Source: Chitinophagaceae bacterium (GTDB taxonomy: Bacteria > Bacteroidota > Bacteroidia > Chitinophagales > Chitinophagaceae). From it: DNA of 64,000 bases. The translations under genes were made by a program, and so were the position numbers. Every line of letters starts with the position of its first letter. Position 1 is the stretch's first letter. The notes beneath the pieces were generated by a model. It was not told the origin of the DNA, did not search any database, and was given only the letters and a program-made list of their open reading frames with translations. The stretch is taken from positions 124,001 to 188,000 of the forward strand of contig JAEUVD010000033.1 in the NCBI GenBank assembly GCA_016787065.1. Reading direction: 5' to 3'. Below are positions 28,133 through 37,980 of this stretch, piece after piece.

Positions 28133-28828
28133 CAATCCTTCATCATGAAAACTGTAATAAGTATTTTCATGAATAATAAGATGGTCGGCTAATTTAATTT
28201 CAAATAGGGCAGAAAGGTCACGTATTCTGCGGGTCACATTTTTATCGGCTTCACTTGGTTTTAAATCGCCGGATGGATGATTGTGCGCAACGATCATTCT
28301 TGTAACCGCCGGAAATTCAAAGGCTTTTTTGAAAATTAATCGAACGTCAATTTGCACCGAAGCAACACCACCACTATGTAATAAATGGATATATATTAGT
28401 TTATTGGCATGGTTCATATAAAGTACATAGAATTCTTCCCATTTTTTATCCATGAAATAGGGTTGTAACACTTCAAACACTTTAACCGAAGTATCAAGTC
28501 GTGGATGTTCGAGCGAATTCGCTTTTTGACGGCGTTTACCTAGTTCGAGGGCTGCTAATACGGTAATAGCTTTTTTGCTTCCGATACCTTTTACTTGTTG
28601 GAGTTGACGTAAATCTTGTTTACCCAATTCTACCAGATTATTTCCGCATTGTGAAAGAAGTTCCTGAGCAATATCAATGGCGGTACGTTGCGCTGTTCCG
28701 GTATTAATTAGTATAGCAAGAAGTTCTGTATTTGATAAGGCCGGTGGGCCTTCTAAGAGTAATTTTTCTCGCGGGCGATCTTCTTCGCTCCATTCTTTAA
28801 TGGTTGAAAGTGCTTTCGTTGTTTTCAT
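28127..28828 (-). CDS. radC: RadC family protein (JAMM/MPN+ fold)
   Basis: A 233-residue RadC homologue. The N-terminal helix-hairpin-helix region (QLQQVKGIGSKKAITVLAALELG) is followed by the JAMM metal motif HNHPSGDLKPSEAD with an upstream glutamate. Named for DNA repair, but the true role of RadC is unsettled; similar domains occur on mobile elements. This copy is full length, with N-terminal domain, and stands among housekeeping genes, so I take it as the chromosomal copy. Confidence 0.92.
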   Translation of the reverse strand: MKTTKALSTIKEWSEEDRPREKLLLEGPPALSNTELLAILINTGTAQRTAIDIAQELLSQCGNNLVELGKQDLRQLQQVKGIGSKKAITVLAALELGKRRQKANSLEHPRLDTSVKVFEVLQPYFMDKKWEEFYVLYMNHANKLIYIHLLHSGGVASVQIDVRLIFKKAFEFPAVTRMIVAHNHPSGDLKPSEADKNVTRRIRDLSALFEIKLADHLIIHENTYYSFHDEGLL

Positions 28829-28883
28829 GCGTCAAATATCTTGTAATTTTGTGTGCGAATCCTGAATAATATATTCCAACAGC

Positions 28884-29702
28884 ATGATCGAATTACAATC
28901 AACACGATTTCAAAAAACCTACTATCTTAAAGCAGGCAAGGGTCCTGCGCTTATGTTAGTACATGGTTTTGCAGAAGACCATCGAATTTGGCAAAAGCAG
29001 GTTTCTTTCTTACAACATAATTTTACTGTTATTGTACCTGATTTACCCGGCTCAGGAAAATCGCATTTGCCAACGGAAACAATGAGTATGGACTTATTGG
29101 CCGCTTATTTATTAGAAATTTTAGATCAAGAGGAAATACAGCAAATTCAACTTTACGGACATAGCATGGGTGGTTATGCGGCACTAGCCTTCGCGGAAAA
29201 GCACGCATCACGATTGCTCTCCATGGGATTAATACACTCTTCAGCCTATGATGATGACGAAGAGAAAAAAATAAATCGCCGAAAATCTATTTCACTTATT
29301 CAATCGGGTCAAACAGGAAAAGAAGTATTTCTGAAAGCTATGGTTCCTAATTTATATGGAAGTGAGGCCGGAAGTACTATTCCGGAACGAATGCAAGAAC
29401 ATCTAACAATGGCTTTGGAAATTCCGTCTGAAAGCTTAGTGACTTATTATCAAGCATTGATTAACCGTCCGAATCGCGTCAACGTATTGGAACAACTTCA
29501 ACAACCTGTATTATTTGTTCTAGGTGATGAAGATAAAGCTGTTACCTTAGCTTCAGGATTAGACCAATGTTATATACCACAACAAAGTAAGGTTGAGATT
29601 TTCAGAAATACCGGACATACTAGCATGAATGAAAACCCACAATTATTGAATGAAACCCTATTAAAATTTGCCTATGATGTTTTAGAGCTACAATTGACTT
29701 AA
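28884..29702 (+). CDS. Alpha/beta hydrolase
   Basis: A 272-residue alpha/beta-hydrolase-fold enzyme. VHGFAEDHRIW gives the oxyanion-hole HG, GHSMGG holds the nucleophile serine, VLGDEDKAV the acid region and NTGHTSMNENP the catalytic histidine. No signal peptide, so cytoplasmic. Resembles esterases and C-C bond hydrolases in general; the substrate is unknown. The stop codon TAA (29700-29702) also forms the TA of the next gene's -7 box. Confidence 0.88.
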   Translation: MIELQSTRFQKTYYLKAGKGPALMLVHGFAEDHRIWQKQVSFLQHNFTVIVPDLPGSGKSHLPTETMSMDLLAAYLLEILDQEEIQQIQLYGHSMGGYAALAFAEKHASRLLSMGLIHSSAYDDDEEKKINRRKSISLIQSGQTGKEVFLKAMVPNLYGSEAGSTIPERMQEHLTMALEIPSESLVTYYQALINRPNRVNVLEQLQQPVLFVLGDEDKAVTLASGLDQCYIPQQSKVEIFRNTGHTSMNENPQLLNETLLKFAYDVLELQLT

Positions 29703-29707
29703 TTTTG
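29700..29707 (+). promoter_or_regulatory. -7 element TAATTTTG overlapping the hydrolase stop
   Basis: Exact TAnnTTTG match. It uses the TAA stop of the upstream gene and favours the ATG at 29717 over the TTG and ATG at 29705 and 29708 as start of the T9SS gene. Confidence 0.45.
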
Positions 29708-29716
29708 ATGGGTTCT

Positions 29717-31630
29717 ATGAACAAAATTTTTCTGACGTTGGTTTTGATGGTGACTATGACGTTATCCGTTGTTGCTACTCATATTGTTGGGGGTGAAATG
29801 AGTTACGTTTGCCTTGGTAATAACAACTATCAATTCACCTTAAATATTTATCGAGATTGTTTACCTCCTTCTCAAGGAGGCGGAAATCCGCAGGCTTTGC
29901 AGCAAGACAACCCTGCATTTATATCCGTTTTCAGAGGAAATAGTTTGTACAGCGTGGATTCTTTTTTTTATTCAAGTATTTTATTAATACCGGCAAATTT
30001 CTCGAACGATTGTATCAACAATCCTCCGAATACCTGTATCAGTCGCATCCAATTTGTATTTAATTTACAGTTACCATCTTCGCCTTTAACCTATACCATA
30101 CTGAGTCAGCGCTGTTGTAGAAACGAAACAATAAACAATATTAATAATCCCGGCAACACGGGATCCACCTACTTCTGTACGGTACCTCCCACGCCTGTGA
30201 TTTGCAATAACAGTGCAACATTTATTAATTATCCTCCCCAAATTATCTGTGCTAACAATCCATTTTACTACGATCATTCTGCCATTGATCCGGATGGCGA
30301 TTCATTAAGTTATGAATTTTGTAATGCTTTAGTTGGCGGCGACCCGGCAGACCCCAAACCAATTATTACAAGTTTCCCTTCGATGGCGCCTGTTTCGTAC
30401 AAATCACCTTTTTCGGCAGCTATGCCTATGAGTGGTTTGCCACCGTTAACCATTGATCCAACAACGGGTATTATCACCGGAACACCCAATATGCAAGGCC
30501 GTTTTGTAGTAACTATATGTTGTACGGAATGGCGTAACGGGGTAGCTATAAATTCGGTATCGCGTGAATTCCAATTTGTGGTTACAAACTGTTCAAAGGC
30601 AGTTGTGGCTAATATTCCGGTGCTTAGCCAGGAACCAAATACACATATTATAGAATGTAAGAGTTACACGGTAAATTTTCAAAATTGGAGTGCAGGCGGG
30701 TTTACCTACGAATGGGACTTTGGAGTAACTGGAATTAATACGGATACCTCAACCTTATTTCAGCCTTCCTATACTTATCCTGATACGGGAACTTATGTTG
30801 TGCAACTATGGGTGAATAGGGGATCAACCTGTCCGGATAGTATTAAGCGATTAGTAAAAATTTATCCGCTTTTCAATACCGATTTTACGAGTAGCGGTTT
30901 ATTATGCCCGGAAGAACCAATTAGTTTTATCGATCAATCAAGTTCGCAATATGGTTCTGTAAATTTTTGGAACTGGAATCTAGGAGATGGAACAACATCA
31001 GGAATTCAGAACCCTGTTAACAGCTATCCTAATTTCCAGAAAAACTATTTTGTATCGCTCATCTCAGGAAATACATTTGGTTGTCGCGATACGGCCAGCA
31101 AAGTAATTACGATACCCGAAGTGAAAATATTTGCCGGAAACGATACAACCATTATCAAAGATGAATCGATTTTCTTTAATGCTACGGGCGGTGTTACTTA
31201 TTTCTGGAATCCATCCAATTACTTAAGTAGCAATTCTCTAAGTAACCCCATCGGAACCTATACCGATACCGGTAGAGTTACCTATATTTTGCAAGGCACA
31301 ACGATCGATGGATGTATTGGCTATGATACAGTAACAGTAACAGTTGCTAAGGATCCGTATTTAATTATGCCAACCGTTTTCTCTCCCAACGGTGATGGAT
31401 TAAACGATTATTTTAAAGTATTCTTTGCTGGGTTTAGAAAATTGAACTCATTCAAAATTTTTAATCGATATGGAGAAATGGTATTCTCTACCATGGATTT
31501 TAGAAAAGGTTGGGACGGTTATTATAAAGGCAGACTTTGTGATTTAGGAACGTATTATTGGCTTGTAAGTGCCGACGATCTAGCGAACAAACCAAGATTC
31601 TACAAAGGTGATATTACGATTGTGTACTAA
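29717..31630 (+). CDS. Secreted T9SS type B (gliding-motility C-terminal domain) protein with PKD domains
   Basis: Signal peptide (MNKIFLTLVLMVTMTLSVVA), then a conserved N-terminal domain beginning THIVGGEMSYVCLGNN. Putative-Ig segment with DPDGDSLSYEF, then PKD domains around FTYEWDFGV and NFWNWNLGDGTTSG. The C-terminus FSPNGDGLNDYFKV ... WDGYYKGRLCDLGTYYWLV is the gliding-motility-associated (CHU_C) domain, the type B T9SS signal. The same N-terminal and C-terminal plan occurs in the protein at 61330. Frame is open nine to twelve bases upstream, but the -7 box sits there. Surface adhesin-like role is inferred. Confidence 0.9.
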   Translation: MNKIFLTLVLMVTMTLSVVATHIVGGEMSYVCLGNNNYQFTLNIYRDCLPPSQGGGNPQALQQDNPAFISVFRGNSLYSVDSFFYSSILLIPANFSNDCINNPPNTCISRIQFVFNLQLPSSPLTYTILSQRCCRNETINNINNPGNTGSTYFCTVPPTPVICNNSATFINYPPQIICANNPFYYDHSAIDPDGDSLSYEFCNALVGGDPADPKPIITSFPSMAPVSYKSPFSAAMPMSGLPPLTIDPTTGIITGTPNMQGRFVVTICCTEWRNGVAINSVSREFQFVVTNCSKAVVANIPVLSQEPNTHIIECKSYTVNFQNWSAGGFTYEWDFGVTGINTDTSTLFQPSYTYPDTGTYVVQLWVNRGSTCPDSIKRLVKIYPLFNTDFTSSGLLCPEEPISFIDQSSSQYGSVNFWNWNLGDGTTSGIQNPVNSYPNFQKNYFVSLISGNTFGCRDTASKVITIPEVKIFAGNDTTIIKDESIFFNATGGVTYFWNPSNYLSSNSLSNPIGTYTDTGRVTYILQGTTIDGCIGYDTVTVTVAKDPYLIMPTVFSPNGDGLNDYFKVFFAGFRKLNSFKIFNRYGEMVFSTMDFRKGWDGYYKGRLCDLGTYYWLVSADDLANKPRFYKGDITIVY

Positions 31631-31631
31631 C

Positions 31632-32462
31632 TTACTTACGAAGTAAAACCTGCCAAGCTTCTTCTACTTTATTCTCTTGAAGAAATTGTTTAGCATCAAT
31701 ATAGTGGTTATTTTCCTGATAAATGAATGCCGGGTTTAAAGAAGGTATTTGATGCACATTAGCAAGCATGCCTAAATCATTTCCACTTAATACATCATTG
31801 TTTCTAATATGCAATGGAAGAGCATCAATACCAATACCTAAATTAAGGTTTGGTTTAGCCACTTCAAAAACCGCATGGCCACTTGCTCTGCAATAATAAT
31901 CGCCACCCATACGCGCAACTAGATCTATTTTGTGAGGGTCAATTTGCTGTTTTTCATTTAATACTGAATCTTGAATGTGCATGGTAAGCATATCACAAAT
32001 GATCAGATTACCTGCTCCTCCTTGTTGGCCGGTTTCAATAATTTCTCGAACACGACATTCCATATTCACCGGACTCTCTTTCACTAAAAAGGGTTTTACA
32101 TGAGAAGCTTTTACCGGTGTGAAACCCGCTTTTTCAAATTCATTAATTCCTTTGGGATATTCGCAACTCGACAAGCTCATTTGCTGTACCATGGCATAAT
32201 TTACAACACTAATTACTACCTCACCTTGCTGCATACAATTTTCAAGGGTATGCTTAATGGTATTATCGCGAACGCGTCGGGCTGGCGAAAAGATTAAAGT
32301 GACCGGGTTGCTTCCAAATACATTGAAAAAACTAAAAGGAGAAAGATTCGGCTGGCCATTCTCATCGATAGTACTTGCAAAACAAATCGGACGAGGAGCA
32401 ACACTTCCTAATAGATAAGCATGTAATTGTGAGGTTGGAATTTCTTTTGGATCAATTATCAT
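31632..32462 (-). CDS. Flavin reductase family protein
   Basis: A 276-residue FMN-binding split-barrel protein of the flavin reductase group. SVAPRPICFASTIDENGQPNLSPFSFFNV and SPARRVRDNTIKHT are the typical flavin-contact region. It may act as a flavin reductase or an oxidoreductase on its own; substrate unknown. The ATG at 32462 follows a perfect -7 box. It is convergent with the T9SS gene, one base apart. Confidence 0.88.
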   Translation of the reverse strand: MIIDPKEIPTSQLHAYLLGSVAPRPICFASTIDENGQPNLSPFSFFNVFGSNPVTLIFSPARRVRDNTIKHTLENCMQQGEVVISVVNYAMVQQMSLSSCEYPKGINEFEKAGFTPVKASHVKPFLVKESPVNMECRVREIIETGQQGGAGNLIICDMLTMHIQDSVLNEKQQIDPHKIDLVARMGGDYYCRASGHAVFEVAKPNLNLGIGIDALPLHIRNNDVLSGNDLGMLANVHQIPSLNPAFIYQENNHYIDAKQFLQENKVEEAWQVLLRK

Positions 32463-32469
32463 AGCGGCG

Positions 32470-32477
32470 CAAAAGTA
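32470..32477 (-). promoter_or_regulatory. -7 element TACTTTTG for flavin reductase
   Basis: Exact TAnnTTTG match on the minus strand, ending 7 bases before the ATG. Confidence 0.6.
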
Positions 32478-32561
32478 GACAATTATAAAAATGTATTTGC
32501 TTTCATTATCAACTTCATTGTTTACTTGTGACTAAAAATTACTAGCGTTGGACTAAATTAT

Positions 32562-32754
32562 AGGAAAGCAGATTTTTATGATCTTGATGATTTGCATTGA
32601 TTTTTTTGCTTACTAAAATTCATATTTAATTATGATCCAAGGCCTATTAAGCCTTCATCTTATCACCGAAGGTGAAAATCATAAAGAAATTTTTGCAAAA
32701 AGAAATAATAATGAATCTGCAACATCTTAAAGATCATAAAAATCCGCGTTCTAA
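32562..32754. repeat. Dispersed inverted-repeat element, copy B (in a 415-base gap)
   Basis: About 190 bases. The left end GCAGATTTTTATGATCTT (from 32568) is nearly the reverse complement of AAGATCATAAAAATCCGC near 32730-32747. It shares the outer GCAGATTT / AATC-GCGTTCTA ends and the inner AAAATCATAA motif with copy A at 15887-16050. Non-coding. Confidence 0.7.
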
Positions 32755-32877
32755 TATTTTAGTGAAGGTAGTAAAGAAATTAAATGCACGAAATTCACGT
32801 CATTACCACGTTTGAAGGAAAGAATAAATTATATCTCGGACTTCAATTGCTAAAAATAACTACCGTTGATTGCATTG

Positions 32878-34593
32878 TTAATCAACTTTATTTTCATATC
32901 GTTTTTTGCGGAAGAAGAACCAAGCACTCGCAAAAACAAGGATGATGGCTACCGGAATGATGGTATTCGTTAGTTGCCAAGTAAGTTTTTCTTTCTTAAC
33001 ACGTGCCATATCCAGTAAGCGTAACTTAACGGTTTTGTTTCGCGCTTCTAAAAGGCCGTAACTATCGGTCATGTACTCTAAGCAATTTAATACAAAAGTT
33101 TTATTTGAAAAATACTGATCGGTGTACTTGTAATAACCACATTCCAGTGGGCCGGTTTTTTCTCGAAAATCATTAAATAGTATATCCGCATCCGATAATA
33201 CAACCATACTTCCGGGTTCTTTACTTTGAGAAAGAAAATCACGTTTCAGGCTGTCTTTATATACCCGAAGAAAATTTGGATCGAGTCGGTTTGTGAAAAT
33301 AGATTGAAAGGTACCTTCCAACAGAACCGCAACCGGGATATTCTTTTCTCTAAACATCTCAGGGGTTGGTTTGAATCGTAGGTTACTTAGGCTAACACGC
33401 ACGGGCGATGGTACCCGACGACTTCGATTCGAACTAGTAAGAAGAATTGTTTTTTTAATGGAAGGTGTGTTAATGGTATCTAAGCTGCTTGCCATTTTAC
33501 ACATTACGGCATCCATATTATTTACTATGGGATGTTTGCTCGTTGGAATACAATATGGGTAATAACTCCAAGGTAGTAATCGGATGTCTGGTTGATCGCC
33601 CACTTGTCCTACCGTTACCGGAATCGGATTTGCTTGTTGATAATCTTCAATATAATCTCCATTCAACCTAACACCATATTGGAAAAGTAAATCGTCTAAA
33701 TTCAAGTCGTATGCCATCGCTAAGGTAGCATCACTTGTTTTAAGCGAATCCATTGAGTATTGCATAGGATCTATAGCCCATAGTACATGACCACCATGCA
33801 TCACATATTGGTCTAATTTGAATTTCTCTTGTTCGTCGAAAGCCTTAGTGGGCGCAATAATTAGGGCAGCTTTGTATAAAGCAGAAATTTCAAAATTTCG
33901 AGTTAGATCGATGGTGTCAAGGTCATAATATTTTTCGAGAGTGTATAAAATATCAATGGTATGGTATCCTAATAAATTATCATTACCTACCACTACAGCA
34001 ACCTTTTTGCGGTCTGGTTGTTGTAACATTTTGATGGCATTAATAAACTTATATTCCAGAAGGGTTTCGGCGTAATTTAATTTCTCATCCGGATTCATAT
34101 TCAGCTTACTCTCTAATAAACTTACTACATAGTCTTTTTGATGACTGGAGAATTTCGCTGAGGGGAAAATGATCTTTTCTTGAAAACCATCATCGGCGTC
34201 TTGTTGTACTTGTAATCGAACCGGACTAATACCTACATCATTCAATTTTTTATACATGTCGATAGCGGCTTTATTATCCAATCCTTCTACAGGATTAATA
34301 AACTGAAACCGAATTTTATTACCTCCATATTCTTTAAATTGTTGCAATACTTCACGCGTGCCTTCTTGCAGTTTTTGAAACCCTGCCGGAAAACTACCTT
34401 TCAGATAAACCTCAATGGTAACAACGTCATCCAGGTTTTTAAGCATTTTTTTAGTAGGTTCACTTAATGAAAACCGTTTCTCTCCGGTCATATCGAACCG
34501 GTAATGCAATTTCGTTCCGAGTATGTTCACCAAAATAAGGCTAACTACCAGAAGAATAAATTGAGTGATATGTTTACGTTTAATGCTCTTCAT
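32878..34593 (-). CDS. gldG: Gliding-motility ABC transporter protein GldG
   Basis: A 571-residue protein with one N-terminal membrane segment (HITQFILLVVSLILVNILG), a long extracytoplasmic domain and a C-terminal membrane segment (ITNTIIPVAIILVFASAWFFF). LHYRFDMTGEKRFSLSEPTKKML is typical of GldG. With GldF and the ATPase GldA it forms the ABC transporter linked to gliding motility in Flavobacterium. The start is ATG at 34593, 2 bases after the GldF stop; a TTG at 34602 is the alternative. No gldA lies in the window. Confidence 0.92.
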   Translation of the reverse strand: MKSIKRKHITQFILLVVSLILVNILGTKLHYRFDMTGEKRFSLSEPTKKMLKNLDDVVTIEVYLKGSFPAGFQKLQEGTREVLQQFKEYGGNKIRFQFINPVEGLDNKAAIDMYKKLNDVGISPVRLQVQQDADDGFQEKIIFPSAKFSSHQKDYVVSLLESKLNMNPDEKLNYAETLLEYKFINAIKMLQQPDRKKVAVVVGNDNLLGYHTIDILYTLEKYYDLDTIDLTRNFEISALYKAALIIAPTKAFDEQEKFKLDQYVMHGGHVLWAIDPMQYSMDSLKTSDATLAMAYDLNLDDLLFQYGVRLNGDYIEDYQQANPIPVTVGQVGDQPDIRLLPWSYYPYCIPTSKHPIVNNMDAVMCKMASSLDTINTPSIKKTILLTSSNRSRRVPSPVRVSLSNLRFKPTPEMFREKNIPVAVLLEGTFQSIFTNRLDPNFLRVYKDSLKRDFLSQSKEPGSMVVLSDADILFNDFREKTGPLECGYYKYTDQYFSNKTFVLNCLEYMTDSYGLLEARNKTVKLRLLDMARVKKEKLTWQLTNTIIPVAIILVFASAWFFFRKKRYENKVD

Positions 34594-34595
34594 TC

Positions 34596-35327
34596 TTACC
34601 AAGTTCGCTTACTTAAAACCAATTTTGCTGCTAAAATAAATAATAGGGTTACGGAAATGAAGTATATAAGGTCGCGTGTATCTAATAAACCGCGACTAAT
34701 TGAATTGTAATGGAACTGCATACCAATTTGGGCTAAAATAAAATCGGTACCATTTTCAAATGCTTTAAAGTGACTCAGTGTCTCAAATCCGGTATATAAA
34801 ACGAAGTTCAAGATTAGGGCCACCAAAAAAGCAACAATTTGATTTGCAGAGAGGGTAGAGGCAAACAAGCCAATGGCTGTGAAGGCTGAACACAGAAAGA
34901 ATAAACCAATATAAGACCCGATGATACCACCGGAATCTAGGTTATTCGGAATTACCGACAAACTGGACAATGTAAAAACATATAGTAGTGTTGGTAGAAT
35001 GGCCAGACAAACAATGACTAAATTAGCAAAGAATTTCCCGGCGATAATACTTTGATCTTTGAGAGGTAAGGTAAATAATACTTCTATAGTTCCTGCACGA
35101 TATTCATCAGCAAAGGAGCGCATGGTTATAGCCGGTATCAGAAAGAGCAAAATCCAGGGGGCGAGGTCGAAAAACTTATCCATCGTGGCAAAGCCATAAT
35201 CCAACATATTACTATCAGGAGATATAAACATGAAAAAGCCCATAACCACCAGAAAAACCAGAATAGCAATATAGCCAATAAGGGAACTGAAGAATGCACC
35301 TAATTCTTTACGGAAGATACTGTACAT
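34596..35327 (-). CDS. gldF: Gliding-motility ABC transporter permease GldF
   Basis: A 243-residue ABC-2-type permease with six membrane segments. It starts MYSIFRKELGAFFSSLIGYIA and contains SFADEYRAGTIEVLFTLPL, typical of GldF. Encoded directly upstream of gldG, the usual order. A -7 box TATTTTTG lies on the minus strand upstream of the ATG with a leader of about 15-20 bases. Confidence 0.93.
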   Translation of the reverse strand: MYSIFRKELGAFFSSLIGYIAILVFLVVMGFFMFISPDSNMLDYGFATMDKFFDLAPWILLFLIPAITMRSFADEYRAGTIEVLFTLPLKDQSIIAGKFFANLVIVCLAILPTLLYVFTLSSLSVIPNNLDSGGIIGSYIGLFFLCSAFTAIGLFASTLSANQIVAFLVALILNFVLYTGFETLSHFKAFENGTDFILAQIGMQFHYNSISRGLLDTRDLIYFISVTLLFILAAKLVLSKRTW

Positions 35328-35462
35328 GCGTTTGAAAAGCGAACAAAAATAGGGTAATTGCTTGAAAGGTGAAGAATATTAATATGTATACTTTTTTTGC
35401 CTCTTTAACCAACTTAACTTAATTTTAGGCCGTCTTTCGCTCACAACATATAAGTTCCAAAT

Positions 35463-37964
35463 ATGAAGAAAAGTTTTATCCTTTTATTTTTGTTGCCATT
35501 CGTTGCATTTTCCGGCTATGGTCAGATTGCTGTAACTCCCAATAATGTGGCTACTCAATTAGTTCAAAAACTTGTAGGTTTTGGTGTAACATCCTCTAAT
35601 GAAACCTTAGTTTGTGGCGATCCGGCCACCGTAGGTACAGATTATCCTTCCGGAATTTTTACTGTAACTTCTAGTAATCTAGGTTTAGACAGCGGTATTG
35701 TTCTAACTTCTGGTGCTGCAGCAACGAATACAGCCGCGTTTACCAGCGGTGTGAACGGAGCTCCAACAACGGTGTTCGCCAGTAATGTTTCATATCCGTT
35801 TGCGGCAGCCTCCGGAGATGCCGATTTAACACAATTAGTAGGTGGCGTTACAAAGGATAAATGTATTCTTGAATTCGATTTCACGACTATTGGCGATTCA
35901 GTAAAATTTAATTACGTATTCGGATCAGAAGAATATACGTCTTATACCTGTTCTAGTTTTAATGATGTATTCGGATTTTTCTTATCCGGGCCTGGTATTA
36001 CCGGTCCATTTTCTAATAATTCAAAAAACTTGGCTTTAGTACCTGGTTCAACAACTTGTCCGGTAGCTATTAGTACCATTTTCTGTCCGAATAGCGCAGG
36101 ATGTTGTCAAACCACCCAATATTGTTTTGGTAACACCCCTGGATGTGGTGCCTTCAGTGCTGCTAATAATACTTGCGCTTATTTTGTTTGTAACACAAGT
36201 GCAACCGGTACGGTATCGTATAATGGTTTCACCGTGGTGTTAAAAGCAGAATCTCAAATTATTCCTTGCTCTACTTATCATATCAAAATTGCAATTGCTG
36301 ATAAATCAGATCAGGTGTTAGATTCAGGTGTGTTTTTACAAGCTGGAAGTTTTTCTTCTAATGTAGTTGATGTAAATCTTACAACAGGATTGAGTTCTTT
36401 GAATGGTAATCCGGTACTTGTTGAGGGTTGTGATACTTCAAACAAATTAGTTATCACCCGTGAAATTTATGGTGGTATAGTTTCTCCAGATACAGTAAGT
36501 TTTTTAATTCAAGGTTCTGCTTCTAACGGTATCGATTATACGTTACTGCCAACGCAGGCGTTCTTTACAGGAAACGGTTCCGGAACAGATACCCTAATCA
36601 CTTGGCCTTTACAAGCCTTCAGTGATGGTATTACCGAAGGAACAGAATTTATTAAAATCTACATTTTAAGCGGTTGTATGTCTATGGTTATCGATTCAGT
36701 AATCATTGAAATTCGCGATTCTTTAGAATTTAATATGGTAACGCCAAGTACGGCTATTTGTTTAGGACAATCCGTTACAACCTCAGGAACCTTCGATAAT
36801 GGTTTAACCTTTCAGTGGTCGCCGGCTAGTAATATGACGAACCCGACTGGTTTAGTAACTACAATTACTCCTACCACGGTTGGCTCACAAACTTATTCTC
36901 TAACGGGAACTTATATGGACTGTCCTTCGGTTACACAAAGTTTTGTAATAACCACTGATCCCAATCCTATAATAACGCCACTCACGGATATGGAACTCTG
37001 TGAAGGGAAAACATTAACACTCACAGCCTCTGTATCGCCTGCCTTTAATTATAACTACACTTGGAATCCGAATGGTAACTTGATTAATCAAATCAATACA
37101 CCGAATGGTTCTACGGTAACCTTTAATGGTACAAGTACGCAAACACTTCAATTTACTGCAACATCACCTAATGCTGGTTGTACAGCTTCCGATGATGTAA
37201 TATTAACCGTTTGGCCATTTATGCAAGGACAAATCAGTCCTGATACGCTCGTATGTAATGCTGAGCCTGTGCAGTTATGGGTAACTGGTGGTATCGGACA
37301 ATATCAATGGTATCCTGCGGCTACTTTGAGTTGTGAATTTTGCCCTAATCCAGTAGCAACGGCTTTAGGAACAACCATCTATTATGCTGTTCTTCTAGAA
37401 CCACATGGTTGTCAGGATACGCTTCAAACCATCGTTGAAAATCATCCTCCATTTAATTTAGTTCTTGCTAATAATGATACAACCATTTTCATTGGTGAAT
37501 CAGTAGAATTATTTGCTACCGGAGCACCTTATTATTATTGGAGTCCTACGAAATACATGACTTACACGCAAAGTAATAATCCTTTGGTAACACCTATTGA
37601 AAGTACCACCTATGTGGTAACTGGAGTAAGTGCTTTACAGGGTTGTCCTCAACGCGATTCGGTACGTGTGAATGTAATTGAGAAAGACGTTTGGGTGCCT
37701 TCAGTGTTCTCTCCGAATGGTGATGGCAAGAATGATATTTTCAAAGTATTGGTCGGTCGAATGAAGTTAGTTCGCTTACAAGAATTCAAAGTGTACAATC
37801 GTTGGGGCGTAGAATTATTTAGTACGAAAGATATTAATAGCGGCTGGGATGGAACCTACAAAGGGAAACCTCAAGATGCTGATGTGTATTTCTATCAGAT
37901 TCGTGTAGCCTATCCAACCGGTCGAACTGGTTATCTCAAAGGCGACGTTACAATCATAAGGTAG
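35463..37964 (+). CDS. Secreted choice-of-anchor L protein with T9SS type B domain
   Basis: Signal peptide (MKKSFILLFLLPFVAFSGYGQ), then the choice-of-anchor L domain (about 22-300), with AVTPNNVATQLVQKLVG, SGIVLTSG and FNYVFGSEEYTSY. This is followed by Ig/PKD-like repeats and finally the gliding-motility C-terminal domain (FSPNGDGKNDIFKVLVGRM ... GWDGTYKGKPQDADVYFYQI), the type B T9SS signal. Total 833 aa. Located on the cell surface; binding partner unknown. Stands alone, convergent with the oxidoreductase at 37981 and divergent from gldF. Confidence 0.9.
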   Translation: MKKSFILLFLLPFVAFSGYGQIAVTPNNVATQLVQKLVGFGVTSSNETLVCGDPATVGTDYPSGIFTVTSSNLGLDSGIVLTSGAAATNTAAFTSGVNGAPTTVFASNVSYPFAAASGDADLTQLVGGVTKDKCILEFDFTTIGDSVKFNYVFGSEEYTSYTCSSFNDVFGFFLSGPGITGPFSNNSKNLALVPGSTTCPVAISTIFCPNSAGCCQTTQYCFGNTPGCGAFSAANNTCAYFVCNTSATGTVSYNGFTVVLKAESQIIPCSTYHIKIAIADKSDQVLDSGVFLQAGSFSSNVVDVNLTTGLSSLNGNPVLVEGCDTSNKLVITREIYGGIVSPDTVSFLIQGSASNGIDYTLLPTQAFFTGNGSGTDTLITWPLQAFSDGITEGTEFIKIYILSGCMSMVIDSVIIEIRDSLEFNMVTPSTAICLGQSVTTSGTFDNGLTFQWSPASNMTNPTGLVTTITPTTVGSQTYSLTGTYMDCPSVTQSFVITTDPNPIITPLTDMELCEGKTLTLTASVSPAFNYNYTWNPNGNLINQINTPNGSTVTFNGTSTQTLQFTATSPNAGCTASDDVILTVWPFMQGQISPDTLVCNAEPVQLWVTGGIGQYQWYPAATLSCEFCPNPVATALGTTIYYAVLLEPHGCQDTLQTIVENHPPFNLVLANNDTTIFIGESVELFATGAPYYYWSPTKYMTYTQSNNPLVTPIESTTYVVTGVSALQGCPQRDSVRVNVIEKDVWVPSVFSPNGDGKNDIFKVLVGRMKLVRLQEFKVYNRWGVELFSTKDINSGWDGTYKGKPQDADVYFYQIRVAYPTGRTGYLKGDVTIIR

Positions 37965-37980
37965 AGTGTTAAGCTAAAAA

